From: Xenophilus azovorans DSM 13620
GTDB lineage: Bacteria > Pseudomonadota > Gammaproteobacteria > Burkholderiales > Burkholderiaceae_C
DNA length: 64,000 bases
Assembly (NCBI RefSeq): GCF_000745855.1
Contig: NZ_KN050766.1
Span: 341,567 to 405,566, forward strand
Reading direction: 5' to 3'
Below are positions 52,838 to 61,391 of this stretch, piece by piece. The stretch's first letter is position 1. Each line of letters opens with the position of its first letter. The position numbers were made by a program, and so were the translations under genes. The notes under the pieces were generated by a model. The model was not told the DNA's origin and searched no databases. It saw nothing but the letters and a program-made list of their open reading frames with translations.

Positions 52838-53474
52838 GCCCCTTCGGGCACACCTCGGTGCAGTTCATGATCGTGCGGCAGCGATAGAGCCGGTAGACGT
52901 CGTCCAGGTAGTCCAGCCGCTCTGCCGTGGCGGTGTCCCTGCTGTCGGCGATGAAGCGGTAGGCCTGCAGCAGCCCCGCGGGACCGATGAACTTGTCGGG
53001 GTTCCACCAGTAGGACGGACAGAAGCCGCTGCAGCAGGCGCACAGGATGCATTCGTACAGCCCGTTCAACGTGTCCCGCTCCTGCGGCGACTGCAGCCGC
53101 TCGCGCTCGGGCGGCGGCGCGTCGTTGATCAGGTACGGCCGCACCTCCCGGTAGTGGGCGAAGAACTGCGTCATATCGACGATCAGGTCGCGGATCACGG
53201 GAAAGCCCGGCAGCGGCCGCAGCACGACCGGCTCCTTCAGGTCGCGCAGCGGCTGGATGCAGGCCAGCCCGTTGCGCCCGTTGATGTTCATGGCGTCGGA
53301 ACCGCACACCCCTTCGCGGCACGAGCGCCGGAAGGACAGCGTCGGGTCCTGCTGCTTGAGCCGCATGAGTGCATCCAGCAGCATGCGGTCCGCGGGGCTG
53401 GCCTCCAGCTCGTAATCCTGCATCCTGGGGCGAAGGCCCGCGTCCGGATCGAAACGGTAGATCTGGAACTTCAC
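52779..53474 (-). CDS. sdhB: Succinate dehydrogenase iron-sulfur subunit
   Basis: A 231-residue protein from a GTG start. The 2Fe-2S ligands are in SCREGVCGSDAMNING and nearby CI; the 4Fe-4S and 3Fe-4S ligands are in CILCACCSGFCPSYWW and CRTIMNCTEVCPKGL. It passes electrons from the flavin subunit to quinone. It starts 19 bases after sdhD. The flavoprotein gene sdhA, normally between sdhD and sdhB, is absent here. The stop lies 72 bases from the prophage junction. Confidence 0.95.
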   Translation of the reverse strand: MKFQIYRFDPDAGLRPRMQDYELEASPADRMLLDALMRLKQQDPTLSFRRSCREGVCGSDAMNINGRNGLACIQPLRDLKEPVVLRPLPGFPVIRDLIVDMTQFFAHYREVRPYLINDAPPPERERLQSPQERDTLNGLYECILCACCSGFCPSYWWNPDKFIGPAGLLQAYRFIADSRDTATAERLDYLDDVYRLYRCRTIMNCTEVCPKGLSPSRAIEKIRLSLARHSV

Positions 53475-53493
53475 GATGCGCCCTCCTCCTCGG

Positions 53494-53835
53494 TCATCTC
53501 CACATCGGCACGGCGAGGACGAGCAGCGTGCGCACCCACACGAACGCCAGCCCCACGCCGAGCAGCGCGAGCAGCGACAGGCGCAACCCTGGCCGGTGCA
53601 CGTAGTCGAGCAGCACGTCGCGCACGCCGACCCAGGCGTGGACCACGAGCGCACCCGCCACCAGAAGCAGCACGGACGCGCCCGCAGGATGGGCCGCGAA
53701 CGCACGCCACGACGGCCAGCCGGGCCGGGCGCCGCCGAGCAGCAGCCAGCAGCCGCCCGCAAGCACGGCCGCCAGCAGCACGAGCGCGCTGATGCGCTGC
53801 AGCAGCCACGCCCGCTGGCCGCTCCACTGCCTCAT
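53494..53835 (-). CDS. sdhD: Succinate dehydrogenase membrane anchor subunit
   Basis: A 113-residue protein with three membrane segments. The heme- and quinone-region motif HAWVGVRDVLLDYVH is present. It starts at the ATG at 53835, overlapping the sdhC stop by four bases. With SdhC it anchors the enzyme in the inner membrane and binds quinone. Confidence 0.92.
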   Translation of the reverse strand: MRQWSGQRAWLLQRISALVLLAAVLAGGCWLLLGGARPGWPSWRAFAAHPAGASVLLLVAGALVVHAWVGVRDVLLDYVHRPGLRLSLLALLGVGLAFVWVRTLLVLAVPMWR

Positions 53836-54272
53836 CCGAGCCTCCGCAGCGCGACCAGGGCCAGTGCCAGAAGGAAGGCGGTGGACAGGACGCCGAAGGC
53901 ACTGGCGCGCGCCTGCGGCAGTCGCGCGCCGATGCCGATGTCCATCAGCAGATGGCGCATGCCGGCCAGCACGTGGTGCAGGAATGCCCACACGACGATG
54001 AACTCGGCCGGCAGCGCCCACGGCGAGTTCCAGGCGGACCACAGGGCCTCGTAGCCCTGCTCGCTGCGCAGCGAAGTGGCCAGCGCGGCCGGCACGAAGG
54101 GCAGCAGCGCCGCCAGCGCCAGGCCGGACAGCCGGTGCCCGATGGACACGATCGCCCCGATCGGAAAGCGGATCGCCGCCAGGTTCAGGAACCGCGGTCG
54201 CCCGGCCGTGCCGGCGCGATGCGAGGCGGCAGCCCGGTCATCCTTGCTGCGCCAGCGTGTTTGTGCGTCCAA
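53832..54272 (-). CDS. sdhC: Succinate dehydrogenase cytochrome b556 subunit
   Basis: A 146-residue protein with three membrane segments. It has the quinone-site SIGHRLSG and the heme-ligand region HHVLAGMRHLLMD. The start is a TTG at 54272, supported by GGGAGAAGG upstream, inside the last codons of the nsrR-like gene, so translation of the two is linked. The N-terminal 25 residues before RPRFLNL are unusual and a later start is possible. Confidence 0.9.
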   Translation of the reverse strand: MDAQTRWRSKDDRAAASHRAGTAGRPRFLNLAAIRFPIGAIVSIGHRLSGLALAALLPFVPAALATSLRSEQGYEALWSAWNSPWALPAEFIVVWAFLHHVLAGMRHLLMDIGIGARLPQARASAFGVLSTAFLLALALVALRRLG

Positions 54273-54729
54273 TGCCTTCTCCCAGGACCAGCCAGGCGAG
54301 CGGCTTCCAGTCGCGGTCCGCGCGCGCGCTCATGCCTGCCAGCGCATCTTCCAGCGTGAACCGGTCGAGGTGCTCGAGAAAACTGCGCAGCGCCCCTTCG
54401 AGGATGCCCGCCAGGCCGCAGCGCCCGCTCAGCGTGCAGTCGCTGCCGCCCGCGAAGCACTCCACGAGGTTGAAGTCGGGTTCGATCGAGCGCACCACGG
54501 CGCCCAGGTTGATCTCGCGCGGCGCATGTGCAAGGCGCATGCCGCCGCCCTTGCCGCGCGTGGTCTCGATCCATCCGTGCCGGCCGAGCTGGTGCGTGAC
54601 TTTCATCAGGTGCGCCCCGGAGACGCCATAGGCGTCCGCGACCTCCTTGATCGTGCACAGGCGCCGCGGATGCCTCGCCACATAGACCAGCAGCCGCATC
54701 GCCAGATCCGTCATACGCGTCAATTGCAT
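54238..54729 (-). CDS. nsrR: Rrf2-family NO-sensing repressor, NsrR-like
   Basis: A 163-residue regulator. The winged helix-turn-helix has CTIKEVADAYGVSGAHLMKV. Iron-sulfur ligands fit NsrR well: Cys91, Cys98 and Cys104 (VEC, SDC and GRC), plus Asp8 in TRMTDLAMRL, the extra ligand known from Streptomyces NsrR. NsrR loses repression when nitric oxide attacks its cluster. The ATG at 54729 was chosen so that the protein starts MQLTRMTD. It overlaps sdhC and is divergent from NO-reductase remnants with a matching operator between them. Confidence 0.88.
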   Translation of the reverse strand: MQLTRMTDLAMRLLVYVARHPRRLCTIKEVADAYGVSGAHLMKVTHQLGRHGWIETTRGKGGGMRLAHAPREINLGAVVRSIEPDFNLVECFAGGSDCTLSGRCGLAGILEGALRSFLEHLDRFTLEDALAGMSARADRDWKPLAWLVLGEGIGRTNTLAQQG

Positions 54730-54804
54730 CGCACTCTTCCCGGCTGCCTCGCGTCGGCGCAAGCCGGCGGCTCCATGGGACCTGCGCCGGCTTCCATTGT
54801 TTAT

Positions 54805-54827
54805 AAGATGTATTTAGGATCCATTTT
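54805..54827. promoter_or_regulatory. NsrR-like operator
   Basis: The left half AAGATGTATTT matches the NsrR consensus half AAGATGCATTT at ten of eleven bases; after a one-base centre, the right half GGATCCATTTT matches AAATGCATCTT at seven of eleven. It lies 76 bases upstream of the nsrR-like gene and just before the cupin and NO-reductase remnants, so it probably controls both directions. Confidence 0.7.
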
Positions 54828-55001
54828 ATTCCGCGCGCCCACGATGACCAAGGCGCTGTCCTGGCGCCCGGCCAGCTCGTCGCACTGCCGGCTGCCGAAC
54901 CCCATGCCGTGCGCGCACATGAAGCCTGCACCCTTCTGGTGACCGTGGTGCGCATCCAGGCGGACAGCCTGCCATCGACATCCCAAGGAGACTTGCCGTG
55001 A
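54807..55001 (+). pseudogene. Cupin gene fragment (C-terminal part only)
   Basis: An open frame without a usable start encodes a cupin C-terminus: AVLAPGQLVALPAAEPHAVRA followed by LLVTVVR. The usual N-terminal half with the first metal-binding histidines is missing, and the frame runs straight into the NsrR operator, so a deletion probably removed the promoter-proximal part. It ends TGA overlapping the GTG of the NO-reductase remnant. Small cupins are often next to NO-detoxification genes. Confidence 0.6.
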
Positions 55002-55804
55002 ACAACACCCGCAGGTTGTGGGTGGCTCTCGGCGCGCTGCTCATCGTCTCGTTCTCCGTGCTGCTGTGGTCCGGCGCGCAGATCCAGCGCAACGCCGCAC
55101 TCATGACGGGCGGCGTGCTCGGCACCCTGCACCACCTGTACTTCGTCGGCAGCCCCACGGCCGTGGTGGCGCTGGGCGCGAGCTTCAGCGCCCTGGAGGT
55201 GGTGCCGCTGGCCTACCTCGGCTTCGAGGCCTACCACACCTACCGGCTCGGGCATTCGACGCCGTGGATGCAGCGCTACCGCTGGCCGATCTACTTCTTC
55301 CTGGCCGTGTCGTTCTGGAACCTGGTCGGCGCCGGGCTGTTCGGCTTCCTGATCAACCCGCCGCTGTCGCTGTACTACATGCAGGGCCTGAACCTGACGC
55401 CGCTGCACGGGCACACGGCGCTGTTCGGCGTCTACGGCATGCTGGGCATCGCGCTCGTGCTGTTCTGCGTGCGCGGCCTGCGGCCGCAGGAGGCCTGGAA
55501 CGAGAAGACCCTGCGCCTGAGCTTCTGGGCGCTGAACATCGGGCTGGCGCTGATGGCCGTGCTCACGCTGCTCCCGCTGGGCACGCTGCAGCTGCTGGCC
55601 GCCATCGAGCACGGCTACTGGTATGCGCGCTCGGCGGAGTTCATGCAGAAGCCCATCGTCGACCTGCTGGTCTGGATGCGCGTGCCGGGCGACGTCGTCT
55701 TCAGCATCGGCGCGCTGGCGCTTGCCTGGTTCGTGCTGAGGCTGTGGGTGCACCCACGCTCCCGCCAGCCCGTGGCATCCGGCGCGGGTGCGGCAAGCCG
55801 CTGA
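54998..55804 (+). pseudogene. norZ: Quinol-dependent nitric oxide reductase (qNor) with large internal in-frame deletion
   Basis: The frame of 268 residues starts at GTG 54998 with AAGGAG upstream. The first 27 residues match the first membrane helix of qNor (TRRLWVALGALLIVSFSVLL). From about residue 33 the sequence jumps to the qNor C-terminus: GGVLGTLHHLYF (FeB histidines), FSALEVVPL, LTPLHGHTALFGVYGMLG (heme His) and YARSAEFMQ near the end. Intact qNor has about 760 residues; around 490 are absent, including the heme b ligands and the first FeB His. It is therefore very likely inactive. Confidence 0.78.
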
Positions 55805-55826
55805 ACGGCGAGCGACCGGGCAGCGG

Positions 55827-56228
55827 ATGTTCGAGTTCTATCCCCAGATCAAGCTGATCCACATCGGGCTGGCCCTGGCCAGCGGCACCCTGTTCGCGGC
55901 GCGCGGCGCCGGCGTGCTGGCCGGCATGGGCTGGCCCCGCCACGCCGCCGTGCGCATCGCGAGCTACGGCATCGACACCGCCCTGCTCACCGCTGCGCTG
56001 ATGCTGGCCTCGATGCTCCCCGGCGCCATGTTCGCGAACGGCTGGCTCTACAGCAAGCTGGCGTTCCTCGCGCTGTACATCGTCCTGGGCGTACTGGCGC
56101 TGCGGCGCGCCCGCAGCCGGCGTGCACGGGCATGGTGCTACCTGGCGGCACTGCTGGCGTTCGGCATGGTCTACAGCATCGCGCGTGCGCACCATCCGCT
56201 CGGCCTGCTGGCCAGGTGGTGGGGCTGA
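55827..56228 (+). CDS. SirB2-like membrane protein
   Basis: A 133-residue protein with four membrane segments. It opens with YPQIKLIHIGLALASGTLFAARG as in SirB2 and ends with MVYSIARAHHPLG. SirB2 proteins are of unclear function, with possible heme or invasion-related roles. It follows the NO-reductase remnant by 22 bases. No clear terminator lies in the 200-base gap that follows. Confidence 0.82.
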   Translation: MFEFYPQIKLIHIGLALASGTLFAARGAGVLAGMGWPRHAAVRIASYGIDTALLTAALMLASMLPGAMFANGWLYSKLAFLALYIVLGVLALRRARSRRARAWCYLAALLAFGMVYSIARAHHPLGLLARWWG

Positions 56229-56431
56229 CGGGCACCGGCGGCACGCAGGCGCATTGGCCGCCACGGAGCGCTGCGCCGCTTCAGCTCTTTGCGCAGTAAG
56301 CAAATGCGAAAAGGGTCGTTGGAGCCGGCCCGGCCAGCGACTACGCTCGCCGCTCTTCATCGCATCCACGGCACACAAGCGCGCCGGGCGACCAGTTCAA
56401 CCCGGTTGCCCAGGCCGCCCCGCCGACATCC

Positions 56432-57433
56432 ATGACCGATCTTCTGTCGCTCTACCGGACCATGGTCCGGATCAGGGCCTTCGAGAACGCGGCCGAGACC
56501 GCGAGCCAGGGAGGCGTGCAGGCCTGGGGACTGTCTGCCTCCACCAAGCCGGCGCTGGTGCGCGGCCCGCTGCACCTGTCCACAGGCCAGGAGGCCATTC
56601 CGGCTGGCGTGTGCGCCCACCTGCGGCCGGCGGACCTGCTCACCTCCACCCATCGCGGCCACGGACACACGCTGGCCAAGGGTGCCGACAGCACGCGCAT
56701 GATGTGCGAGCTGTTCGGACGCGCGACGGGCTACAACAAGGGCAAGGGCGGTTCGATGCACATCGCCGACTTCTCCGTCGGCATGCTGGGCGCCAACGGC
56801 GTGGTCGCAGCTGGCCTGCCGATCGCGGTCGGCGCGGCCCATGCGCTGCGCCTGCGCGGCGAGGCAGCGATCGCCGTGGCCTTCTTCGGCGACGGCGCGA
56901 TCAATCGCGGCCCTTTCTTCGAGTCGCTGAACTGGGCCGTCGTGTACGGGCTGCCGGTCCTCTTCGTGTGCGAGGACAACCTGATCTCGGCCACCACCGC
57001 GTCGGGCCCGATGACGGCCGGCGCCGGCGCGAGCGTGCGCGCCGAGGCGCTGGACATCCCGGCCACGCAGGTGGATGGCAACGACGTCGAGGCGGTCGAC
57101 GCCGCCGCGGCCGCGCTGGTGGCGCAGGTGCGCGCCGGCCAGGGGCCGCGCCTGCTGCACGCGCTGACCTACCGCCACAAGGGGCACGTGTCCGTGGACC
57201 CGGCGGCCTATCGCGATCCCGAGGACGTGCGCCTGGCGTTGCTGCGCGATCCGATTCCGCGCGCCCGCGCGAGGCTGGACAACCAGGGCCGTGCGGCCGA
57301 AGCCGACGCCGTGGAGCGCGAGGCGGAGGCGGAGATCCAGGCGGCGCTGCACGCCGCCGAGCAGGCGCCTGCGCCCACCGCTGCCGACGCCTACGAGGAC
57401 GTGATCGACACCGGAGCGGGAGTGTGGGCATGA
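56432..57433 (+). CDS. 2-oxo-acid/acetoin dehydrogenase E1 alpha subunit
   Basis: A 333-residue thiamine-pyrophosphate enzyme subunit. The TPP motif runs GDGAINRGPFFESLNWA with VYGLPVLFVCEDN; HRGHGHTLAKG and YNKGKGGSMHIAD are also typical of the AcoA/PdhA group. With the beta subunit it decarboxylates a 2-oxo acid or cleaves acetoin. No E2 or E3 gene is beside it. The end overlaps the beta gene as ATGA. Confidence 0.9.
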   Translation: MTDLLSLYRTMVRIRAFENAAETASQGGVQAWGLSASTKPALVRGPLHLSTGQEAIPAGVCAHLRPADLLTSTHRGHGHTLAKGADSTRMMCELFGRATGYNKGKGGSMHIADFSVGMLGANGVVAAGLPIAVGAAHALRLRGEAAIAVAFFGDGAINRGPFFESLNWAVVYGLPVLFVCEDNLISATTASGPMTAGAGASVRAEALDIPATQVDGNDVEAVDAAAAALVAQVRAGQGPRLLHALTYRHKGHVSVDPAAYRDPEDVRLALLRDPIPRARARLDNQGRAAEADAVEREAEAEIQAALHAAEQAPAPTAADAYEDVIDTGAGVWA

Positions 57434-58422
57434 ACCGCGTGGTGGACACCCTGGACCTGAGCTACGCGCAGGCGGCTGCGCTGGCTCTGGCCGAGGCGAT
57501 GGAAGCCGATCCGAACGTCGTGGCCCTCGGCGAGGACCTGGGACGTGGTGGCGTGTTCGGGCAATACCGCGATCCCGACGGCGCGCCGCTGGCCCGGCGC
57601 TTCGGCGGGCACCGCATCGTCGACACGCCGATCTCCGAATCCACCATCGTCGGGGCTGCCGTGGGCATGGCCCTGGCGGGCGTGCGGCCGGTGGTGGAAC
57701 TGCGCGTGGTGGACTTCGCGCTGTGCGCCATCGACGAGCTGGTGAACCAGGCCGCCAAGAACCGCTTCATGTTCGGTGGCCAGGGACGGGTGCCGCTGGT
57801 GGCGCGCATGCCGATCGGGCTGTGGGGCAACTCCGCGGCGCAGCACTCTCAGTCCCTGGAAGCCTGGTTCGCGCACATCCCCGGCCTGGTGGTGGCCGCT
57901 CCCGCCACGCCGGCGGACAACTACGGGCTGCTGCATGCCGCGCTCGCCTGCGGCGATCCGGTGATCTACATGGAGCACAAGGAACTGTGGGGTGTGGCCG
58001 GCGCTGTGGCACCGGGTGCGCACGTCCCGCTGGGCAAGGCACGCCTGGCCCATCCGGGCAACGACCTGACCATCGTCTCCTGGTCCCGGCAGGTGCATGC
58101 CTGCGTGGCCGCCGCCGAAGCACTGGCGCGCGAAAGCATCGGCGCCGAGGTGATCGACCTGCGCACGCTGTGGCCCTGGGATCGGGAGGCGGTACTGGGC
58201 TCGGCCGAGCGCACCCGCCGAGTGCTGGTGGTGCACGAGGCTGTGCAGGTGGCTGGCTTCGGCGCCGAAGTCGCCGCCACGGTGGCCGAGCACAGCCCGG
58301 CCCGCGTGGCGCGGCTCGGCGCGCCGCGCATCCCGGTGGGCTACGCCGCCGTCCTCGAAGACGAAGCCCGCATCACCGCCGGCAAGGTGGTAGACGCCGC
58401 ACGCAGGCTCCTGCAACGCTGA
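57430..58422 (+). CDS. 2-oxo-acid/acetoin dehydrogenase E1 beta subunit
   Basis: A 330-residue protein of the transketolase-like beta family. It has VALGEDLGRGGVFG, the conserved DTPISESTIVGAAVGMALAG, and a C-terminal transketolase domain with VIDLRTLWPWDREAV. It completes the heterotetrameric E1. It ends 33 bases before the TRAP binding-protein gene, so the E1 and the transporter may be one operon that imports and uses the same compound. Confidence 0.92.
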   Translation: MNRVVDTLDLSYAQAAALALAEAMEADPNVVALGEDLGRGGVFGQYRDPDGAPLARRFGGHRIVDTPISESTIVGAAVGMALAGVRPVVELRVVDFALCAIDELVNQAAKNRFMFGGQGRVPLVARMPIGLWGNSAAQHSQSLEAWFAHIPGLVVAAPATPADNYGLLHAALACGDPVIYMEHKELWGVAGAVAPGAHVPLGKARLAHPGNDLTIVSWSRQVHACVAAAEALARESIGAEVIDLRTLWPWDREAVLGSAERTRRVLVVHEAVQVAGFGAEVAATVAEHSPARVARLGAPRIPVGYAAVLEDEARITAGKVVDAARRLLQR

Positions 58423-58455
58423 AATCCCGATCCGCACAACGCACGCACACGCATC

Positions 58456-59490
58456 ATGAAGAAGAACCTGCTCACCTCCCTCCTCCCCCTCGTCCTCGGC
58501 CTGGCCGCCGGCGGCGCTGCCTTCGCCCAGGCTGCGTACAAGCCGGAGTACCGCCTCTCGACCAACGTCAACAATGCCTTTCCCCTGGGCCGCGGCGCCG
58601 AGGCATGGGCCCGCCTGGTGAAGGAGCGCACGCAGGGCCGCATCAACGTGAAGTGGTATCCCGGCTCGTCGCTGGTCGGCGGCGAGACCACGCGCGAGTT
58701 CACCGCGCTGCGCCAGGGAACGATCGACTTCAACGTCTCCTCGGTCATCAACTGGTCGCCGCACGTGAAGGAGCTGAACCTGTTCCTGCTGCCCTTCCTG
58801 GTGCCCGACGAGGCCGCCTTCGACGCGCTGATCCGCGGCGAGGTCGGCAAGGAACTGTTCGCCATCGTCGAGAAGCGGGGCGTTGTCCCGCTCGCCTGGG
58901 GCGAAAACGGGGCGCGCGAGATCAGCAATTCCAAGCACGAGATCCGCAGGCCCGAGGACCTCAAGGGCCTGAAGTTCCGCGTGGTGGGCTCGCCCATCTT
59001 CAACGACATCTACTCCGCGCTGGGCGCCAACCCCACGCAGATGACCTTTGCCGACGCACAGCCTGCCCTGCAGAGCGGCGCGGTGGACGGGCAGGAGAAC
59101 CCGATCTCCCTGTTCGTGGGCGCCAAGATGTGGACGCTCAACCAGAAATACCTCACCAAGTGGAACTACGTGAACGACCCGCTGGTGTTCGCGGTCTCCG
59201 CCAAGGCCTGGGAAAGCTGGACGCCGGCGGACCGGGAGATCGTGCGCCAGGCTGCGATCGAGGCCGCCGGTGCCGAGATCGCCGACACGCGCAAGGGCGT
59301 TTCGCCCGGCGATGACGCCCTGATCAGACAGGCCGAGGCGGCGGGCACCAAGGTGACCGTGCTCACCCCCGCGGAGCAGCATGCGTTCGCCGTCGCCACG
59401 CGGCCGGTGGTGGACAAATGGGCCGCCTCCATCGGCTCCGCGCTGGTGAAGAAGGCCGAGGCCGAGGTGGCGGCCAGCCGCCGCAAATGA
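58456..59490 (+). CDS. TRAP transporter solute-binding protein (DctP family)
   Basis: A 344-residue periplasmic protein with signal peptide ending GGAAFAQ. DctP markers are EYRLSTNVNNAFPLGRGAEA at the start, GLKFRVVGSPIFNDIYSALG (the Arg that grips a carboxylate) and ADAQPALQSGAVDGQENP. It shares layout with the first TRAP binding protein but is clearly a different subtype. It overlaps dctQ by ATGA. Confidence 0.95.
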   Translation: MKKNLLTSLLPLVLGLAAGGAAFAQAAYKPEYRLSTNVNNAFPLGRGAEAWARLVKERTQGRINVKWYPGSSLVGGETTREFTALRQGTIDFNVSSVINWSPHVKELNLFLLPFLVPDEAAFDALIRGEVGKELFAIVEKRGVVPLAWGENGAREISNSKHEIRRPEDLKGLKFRVVGSPIFNDIYSALGANPTQMTFADAQPALQSGAVDGQENPISLFVGAKMWTLNQKYLTKWNYVNDPLVFAVSAKAWESWTPADREIVRQAAIEAAGAEIADTRKGVSPGDDALIRQAEAAGTKVTVLTPAEQHAFAVATRPVVDKWAASIGSALVKKAEAEVAASRRK

Positions 59491-59981
59491 GCGCGCCGGA
59501 GGGTGGCGCCGCGCCGCCGCCGCGGGTGGAGCGCCCCGCGCTGCGGCTGGAGGACGCACTGGCGGCGCTGATCATGGCCGTGCTGTGCGTGATCACGCTG
59601 GTCAACGTGCTCACGCGCTATTTCACCAACGCATCCTTCGCCTTCACCGAGGAAGTGTCGGTCTACCTCGTGGTGGTGATGACCTTCGTCGGTGCGGCCG
59701 GCGCCTTCGCGCGGGGCCATCACCTGGCCATCACCTTCCTGGTCGACCGGCTGCCGGCGCGCGGCCGCGCCGTCCAGCGGGTGTTCGCGCTCGGCTGCGG
59801 CGTCGTCATGTTCGGCGTGCTCGTCTGGTGGGGCGGGCTGATGTGGTGGGACGACTTCCAGAGCGGCCTGACCTCGCCGGGCCTCGGCGTGCCGCAGTGG
59901 TGGTACACCGCCGCGGTGCCCGTGCTCTCGGCGCTGATCGTCGTGCGGCTGCTGCAGCGCATCGCCCGCCCCGGCGGCTGA
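59487..59981 (+). CDS. TRAP transporter small membrane subunit (DctQ)
   Basis: A 164-residue protein with four membrane segments and the DctQ signature VLTRYFTNASFAFTEEVSVY. The first 25 residues are Pro/Arg rich and cytoplasmic. It starts at the ATG overlapping the binding-protein stop. It pairs with the DctM subunit that starts 13 bases later. Confidence 0.92.
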   Translation: MSAPEGGAAPPPRVERPALRLEDALAALIMAVLCVITLVNVLTRYFTNASFAFTEEVSVYLVVVMTFVGAAGAFARGHHLAITFLVDRLPARGRAVQRVFALGCGVVMFGVLVWWGGLMWWDDFQSGLTSPGLGVPQWWYTAAVPVLSALIVVRLLQRIARPGG

Positions 59982-59994
59982 CGGGGAGCGCCGC

Positions 59995-61287
59995 ATGAGC
60001 TATGACGCCCTCGGCGGCGTGCTGCTGTTCCTGTTCGTCGCCCTGCTCGCCGCCGGCGTCCCGCTGGCCGTGACCCTCGGGCTGGCCGGAACGGCCGTCG
60101 TGGTGTCGGCCGACCTCGGCATGCCGTCGGTGCCGATGAACGTGTACAACAGCATCACCAAGTACCCCCTGCTGGCCATCCCGATGTTCGTGCTGGCCGG
60201 CGTGGTGTTCGAGCGTGCCGGCATCGCCGGCTCGATGGTGCGCTTCGCCGCCTCGATCGTGGGGCCGCGCCGCGGCGGCCTGGCGGCCACTGCCATCGTG
60301 GTGGCCATGATTCTGGGCGGCATCTCCGGCTCGGGCCCGGCGGCCTCCTCGGCAGTGGGCGCGGTGATGATCCCGCAGATGCTCAAGGCAGGCTACCCGC
60401 GCGGCTTCGCCGCCAGCGTGGTGGCAGCGGGGGGCTCCACCGACATCCTGATCCCGCCGTCCATCGCCTTCGTGGTCTACAGCATGCTGGTGCCGGCCGC
60501 CAGCGTCCCTGCCCTGTTCGCCGCCGGCATGGTGCCGGGCGTCCTGGCCGGCTTGGCGCTGATCGGCGGCGCCGTCTGGCTTGCACGCCGCCACCGCGTG
60601 GGCAACGAGGCCGACGATCCGCGGCCGCCCTTCTGGTCCAGCCTGCGCGAGGCGGTATGGGCCTTGATGGCGCCGGTGGTGATCCTCGGCAGCCTGCGCA
60701 CCGGGGTGGTCACGCCGACGGAAGCCGCCGTGCTGGCCGTTGCCTACGGATTCGTGGTCGGCGTCCTGGTCTACCGGACGCTGACGCTGCGCGTCATGTA
60801 CGAGGTGCTGGTCGAGGCCTGCCAGATCTCCGCCGTGATCCTGACCATCCTGGCGCTGGCCTCGGTGTTCGCCGTCGCCAGCAATGCGCTGGGCACCTTC
60901 GAGCACATGGCGCAGTGGATGGTGTCGTCCGTGTCCTCCGAGGCGCTGATGCTGCTGGTGCTCAACCTCATCATGCTGGTGGCCGGCATGTTCGTGGACG
61001 GCATCTCCCTCATCTTCGTGTTCCTGCCGCTGTTCCTGCCCATCATGCAGCACTACCAGTGGGACCCGGTGTGGTTCGGCGTGCTGATGACGCTGAACAT
61101 CGCGGTGGGCCAGTTCCATCCGCCGGTGGGCCTGAACCTGGTGGTCACCTGCCGGCTCGCCGGCACCTCGATCGAGTCGACCACCTACTGGGCCTTCGCG
61201 CTGGTGCTGGCCATGCTCGCGGTGCTGCTGCTGTGCACTTTTGCGCCGCAGGTGGTGCTGTGGCTGCCGCGGGCACTGGGCTATTGA
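59995..61287 (+). CDS. TRAP transporter large membrane subunit (DctM)
   Basis: A 430-residue protein with about twelve membrane segments. Recognisable DctM stretches are PLLAIPMFVLAGVVFERAG, GGISGSGPAASSAVG and STDILIPPSIAFVVYS. It is the sodium-driven channel of the second TRAP system. After its stop the next 104 bases carry the Fur-box promoter for the receptor gene. Confidence 0.95.
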   Translation: MSYDALGGVLLFLFVALLAAGVPLAVTLGLAGTAVVVSADLGMPSVPMNVYNSITKYPLLAIPMFVLAGVVFERAGIAGSMVRFAASIVGPRRGGLAATAIVVAMILGGISGSGPAASSAVGAVMIPQMLKAGYPRGFAASVVAAGGSTDILIPPSIAFVVYSMLVPAASVPALFAAGMVPGVLAGLALIGGAVWLARRHRVGNEADDPRPPFWSSLREAVWALMAPVVILGSLRTGVVTPTEAAVLAVAYGFVVGVLVYRTLTLRVMYEVLVEACQISAVILTILALASVFAVASNALGTFEHMAQWMVSSVSSEALMLLVLNLIMLVAGMFVDGISLIFVFLPLFLPIMQHYQWDPVWFGVLMTLNIAVGQFHPPVGLNLVVTCRLAGTSIESTTYWAFALVLAMLAVLLLCTFAPQVVLWLPRALGY

Positions 61288-61346
61288 CGCCGTGCCCTTC
61301 CGGGCAGGGGCAGCCCGAGTTCATTTGGACACGATCTCTTCACGAA

Positions 61347-61365
61347 TTAAATGCAAATCATTATC
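61347..61365 (+). promoter_or_regulatory. Fur box upstream of the TonB-dependent receptor
   Basis: The 19 bases TTAAATGCAAATCATTATC match the Fur consensus GATAATGATAATCATTATC at 14 positions, all of the last ten. The site lies 26 bases upstream of the receptor ATG, in an AT-rich stretch. Fur with iron would repress the gene, so expression should rise when iron is scarce. Confidence 0.8.
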
Positions 61366-61391
61366 ATGTGCTGTTCATTGAAAGAGGGTTT

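Noticed and set aside
54076-54942. Plus-strand frame opposite sdhC and nsrR
   Set aside because: It runs against two well-supported minus-strand genes and has no domain; the cupin fragment uses another frame.
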